Below are positions 62,607-64,000 of a DNA stretch of 64,000 nt, in pieces. Numbering within the stretch: position 1 is the stretch's first letter; each line of letters begins with the position of its first letter. Location: positions 62,001 through 126,000 of the forward strand of contig JAUILN010000001.1 of NCBI GenBank assembly GCA_030432695.1. The letters are read 5' to 3'. Under the pieces are notes generated by a model that did no database searches, was not told the DNA's origin, and saw only the letters and a program-made list of their open reading frames with translations. The position numbers were made by a program, and so were the translations under genes. Origin of the DNA: a bacterium. GTDB taxonomy: Bacteria > Planctomycetota > UBA1135 > UBA2386.

Positions 62607-63470
62607 TCACGCGTTCTTCCGGCCGATCACGTAGGCGATCCAGCCCGGATCGGCCTCGCCGCGCTTCTTGCGGGTGTACTTCTCGTTGCCCTCGCCGGTC
62701 TCCGGATCGGTGCCTTCCCAGAGCACGTGGACGTCGTGGAAGCCGGCCTCGGTCATGAGCTCCTGAAGTTCCGGCAGGGTCCACTGCCGCCAGGTGTACT
62801 TGAACGCGTTCTTCAGCTCGGTGCCGTCCTTGAAGCGGAAGTGGATCCGGCACTGGCTCTGGTAGGTGATCGGGTCGAAGCGGTGCTGCTCCCACACGTA
62901 GGTGAAGTCCTCGACCTCGCGGTCCTCCTCCAGCTCTTCCTGGGTTTCGCTGCCGCCCCAGGCGTCGAAGAACAGCACGCCGTCGTCGACCAGGTTGTCG
63001 AGGCACTTCTTCATGTAGGCGCGGAGGGAGTCGCGGGTCATGAAGAACGAGTAGCTGAAGTTCAGGGCCGCGATCATGTCGACCTGCGGACACTGCGCGT
63101 CCATCACGTCGGCCTCGTAGAGGCGGATCCGCTCCTGCTGCTCGTCGTCGAGGAGCTTGGCGACGTTGTGTTCCTGGCCCCAGCGGAGGGTCGGGCCGTC
63201 GAGGTCCACGGCGACCGCGGAGTTCTCGCGGTGCATCTTGACCCAGTGGCAGCTCAAGAGCGCGGTGCCGCAGAAGTCTTCGCGGAAGTGGCGGCCGGGG
63301 CGGCCGGTGAGCTTCTTGAAGTACTTCTTGAAGAACGGCGCGTCGACCTCGGGGGCCTGGACCGAGAGCTGGTAGAGCTCGTGGCGGTCGGAGGTCTTCG
63401 CGGTGCGCTTCTGCTTCGCAGCCTTCTTGCTGCGCTTGTCCTTCTTGGGTTTGGAGGCGGTCTTCGGCAT
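62607..63470 (-). CDS. class I SAM-dependent methyltransferase with Lys-rich N-terminus
   Basis: 287 residues. The first 26 residues are almost all Lys/Ala/Ser/Thr (KPKKDKRSKKAAKQKRTAK), a likely RNA- or membrane-contacting tail. The SAM-binding core is FREDFCGTALLSCHWVK, AVAVDLD, IRLYEADVMDA and DMIAALNFSYSFF; the rest is LVDDGVLFFDAWGGSE and an FKYTWRQWTLPELQELM cap. Target unknown. Divergent from the oxidoreductase at the right edge. Confidence 0.8.
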   Translation of the reverse strand: MPKTASKPKKDKRSKKAAKQKRTAKTSDRHELYQLSVQAPEVDAPFFKKYFKKLTGRPGRHFREDFCGTALLSCHWVKMHRENSAVAVDLDGPTLRWGQEHNVAKLLDDEQQERIRLYEADVMDAQCPQVDMIAALNFSYSFFMTRDSLRAYMKKCLDNLVDDGVLFFDAWGGSETQEELEEDREVEDFTYVWEQHRFDPITYQSQCRIHFRFKDGTELKNAFKYTWRQWTLPELQELMTEAGFHDVHVLWEGTDPETGEGNEKYTRKKRGEADPGWIAYVIGRKNA

Positions 63471-63544
63471 GCGGATTCGATAACGGATCGCTTCGCGCGA
63501 GGGAAGCGCGCGCCTCGGCGGGGTGCCGGCTAGCCTGGGCGGCG

Positions 63545-64000
63545 ATGGACGGTGGCAAGATCGCGGTGGTCGGTCCCGGCCGGAGCCGCAACGGGCTCGG
63601 TCCGTTCCTGGCGGGCTTCTGTGAAGAGGCCGGACTCCGGGTGGTCGCGGCGGCGGGGCGGGACGGCTTGCGCACCGAGGCTGCCTGCGCGGAGTTCGCG
63701 GTGCGCTTCGGTCATCCGGTCGCGGCCTTCACCGAGGTCGACCGGATGCTCGCGGTCAGCGGGGCAGATGCGCTGGTGATCGCCTCGCCGGCGGCGGCCC
63801 ATCTGGAGGCGCTGCGCGCCGCGCTCGAGCACGGCGCCGCGGTGCTCTGCGAGAAGCCGCTGGTGGCGCCGGCGCAGGGCGCTGCGGTCGAGGCCCTGCT
63901 CGACGCGTTCGCGGAACGGGGCCTGCTGCTGGTCGAGAACTGCCAGTGGCCGGAGACCCTGCACGTCTTCGAGGAGGTCTGGCCGGGGCTCCTGGCGGAA
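63545..64000 (+). CDS. Gfo/Idh/MocA-family oxidoreductase, N-terminal part (runs off right edge)
   Basis: 152 codons visible from ATG 63545. Rossmann start KIAVVGPGRSRNGLGPFLAG, then ALVIASPAAAHLEALRAALE and the family signature VLCEKPLVAP; LLLVENCQW follows. The GPGRSRNG loop is a non-standard form of the usual GxGxxG. Typical substrates are sugars or inositols with NAD(P). The C-terminal substrate domain is outside the window. Confidence 0.85.
   Translation, partial: MDGGKIAVVGPGRSRNGLGPFLAGFCEEAGLRVVAAAGRDGLRTEAACAEFAVRFGHPVAAFTEVDRMLAVSGADALVIASPAAAHLEALRAALEHGAAVLCEKPLVAPAQGAAVEALLDAFAERGLLLVENCQWPETLHVFEEVWPGLLAE

Overview
This 64 kb window is from a high-GC bacterial chromosome with dense coding, short leader regions and many GTGA/ATGA translational overlaps. 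The best guess for the source is a Planctomycetota lineage. That rests on the many secreted beta-rich proteins of unknown function, which resemble proteins common in that phylum, and on the mix of lipoproteins, ECF sigma pairs and orphan glycan genes. It is an inference; there is no rRNA here to prove it. A single tRNA-Pro(UGG) is present at 49.4 kb.

Layout. 0-3.2 kb (minus strand): a secreted Pro-rich protein, an ECF sigma factor and its zinc-finger anti-sigma factor, then the 5' part of dnaE, which runs off the left edge. 3.3-5.5 kb: two tandem paralogous secreted proteins. 5.8-11.97 kb: a Cys-rich secreted protein, an alpha/beta hydrolase, a CBS-pair protein with a structured leader, an MsrA lipoprotein, a large secreted protein, a lone GroES-like protein and a membrane-anchored SGNH hydrolase. 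12.0-23.95 kb (minus strand): an eight-gene glycan operon. In transcription order it encodes a lipoprotein, GT2, a UDP-galactopyranose-mutase-like flavoprotein, an alkaline-phosphatase-superfamily enzyme, a flippase, an AsnB-type amidotransferase, a PaaK/CapK-type adenylating enzyme and an ArnT-like GT39.

24.1-29.6 kb: a CehA/McbA-type PHP hydrolase and two secreted proteins, with a 168-bp imperfect palindrome between the latter. 29.7-36.6 kb: a complete trans-4-hydroxy-L-proline catabolic operon. It comprises an XRE-cupin regulator, 4-hydroxyproline epimerase, a three-subunit D-hydroxyproline dehydrogenase, pyrroline-4-hydroxy-2-carboxylate deaminase and 2-oxoglutarate-semialdehyde dehydrogenase. 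Together these convert hydroxyproline to 2-oxoglutarate. 36.7-43.6 kb: a lipoprotein, two secreted proteins, a second AsnB and a tandem pair of small membrane proteins.

43.7-49.3 kb is an accessory and decaying stretch. It holds a lipoprotein remnant with an internal deletion, a glycine/asparagine-rich secreted protein, dispersed and tandem repeats, and a broken AlbA_2/Schlafen-type gene fused tail-to-tail with a broken DUF4276 gene. The AAA ATPase partner of the DUF4276 gene is still intact; the pair looks like a dead two-gene defence module. 49.5-52.5 kb: two tandem membrane-anchored helical-repeat paralogues. 52.5-64 kb: a mini HExxH metalloprotein, an S9 dipeptidyl peptidase, GT4, an orphan CheR-like protein, a squalene-cyclase-fold secreted protein, a secreted-protein pseudogene with an in-frame TAG and a missing 5' end, a saccharopine-dehydrogenase-like enzyme, a SAM methyltransferase and the start of a Gfo/Idh/MocA oxidoreductase.

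I see no confidently new multi-gene machine. The best candidates for something undescribed are the glycan operon with its unusual enzyme set, the decayed ATPase-DUF4276 module, and the families of palindromic repeats (GTGCCTGGCAC-core hairpins, the 168-bp palindrome and the 63-bp dispersed repeat).
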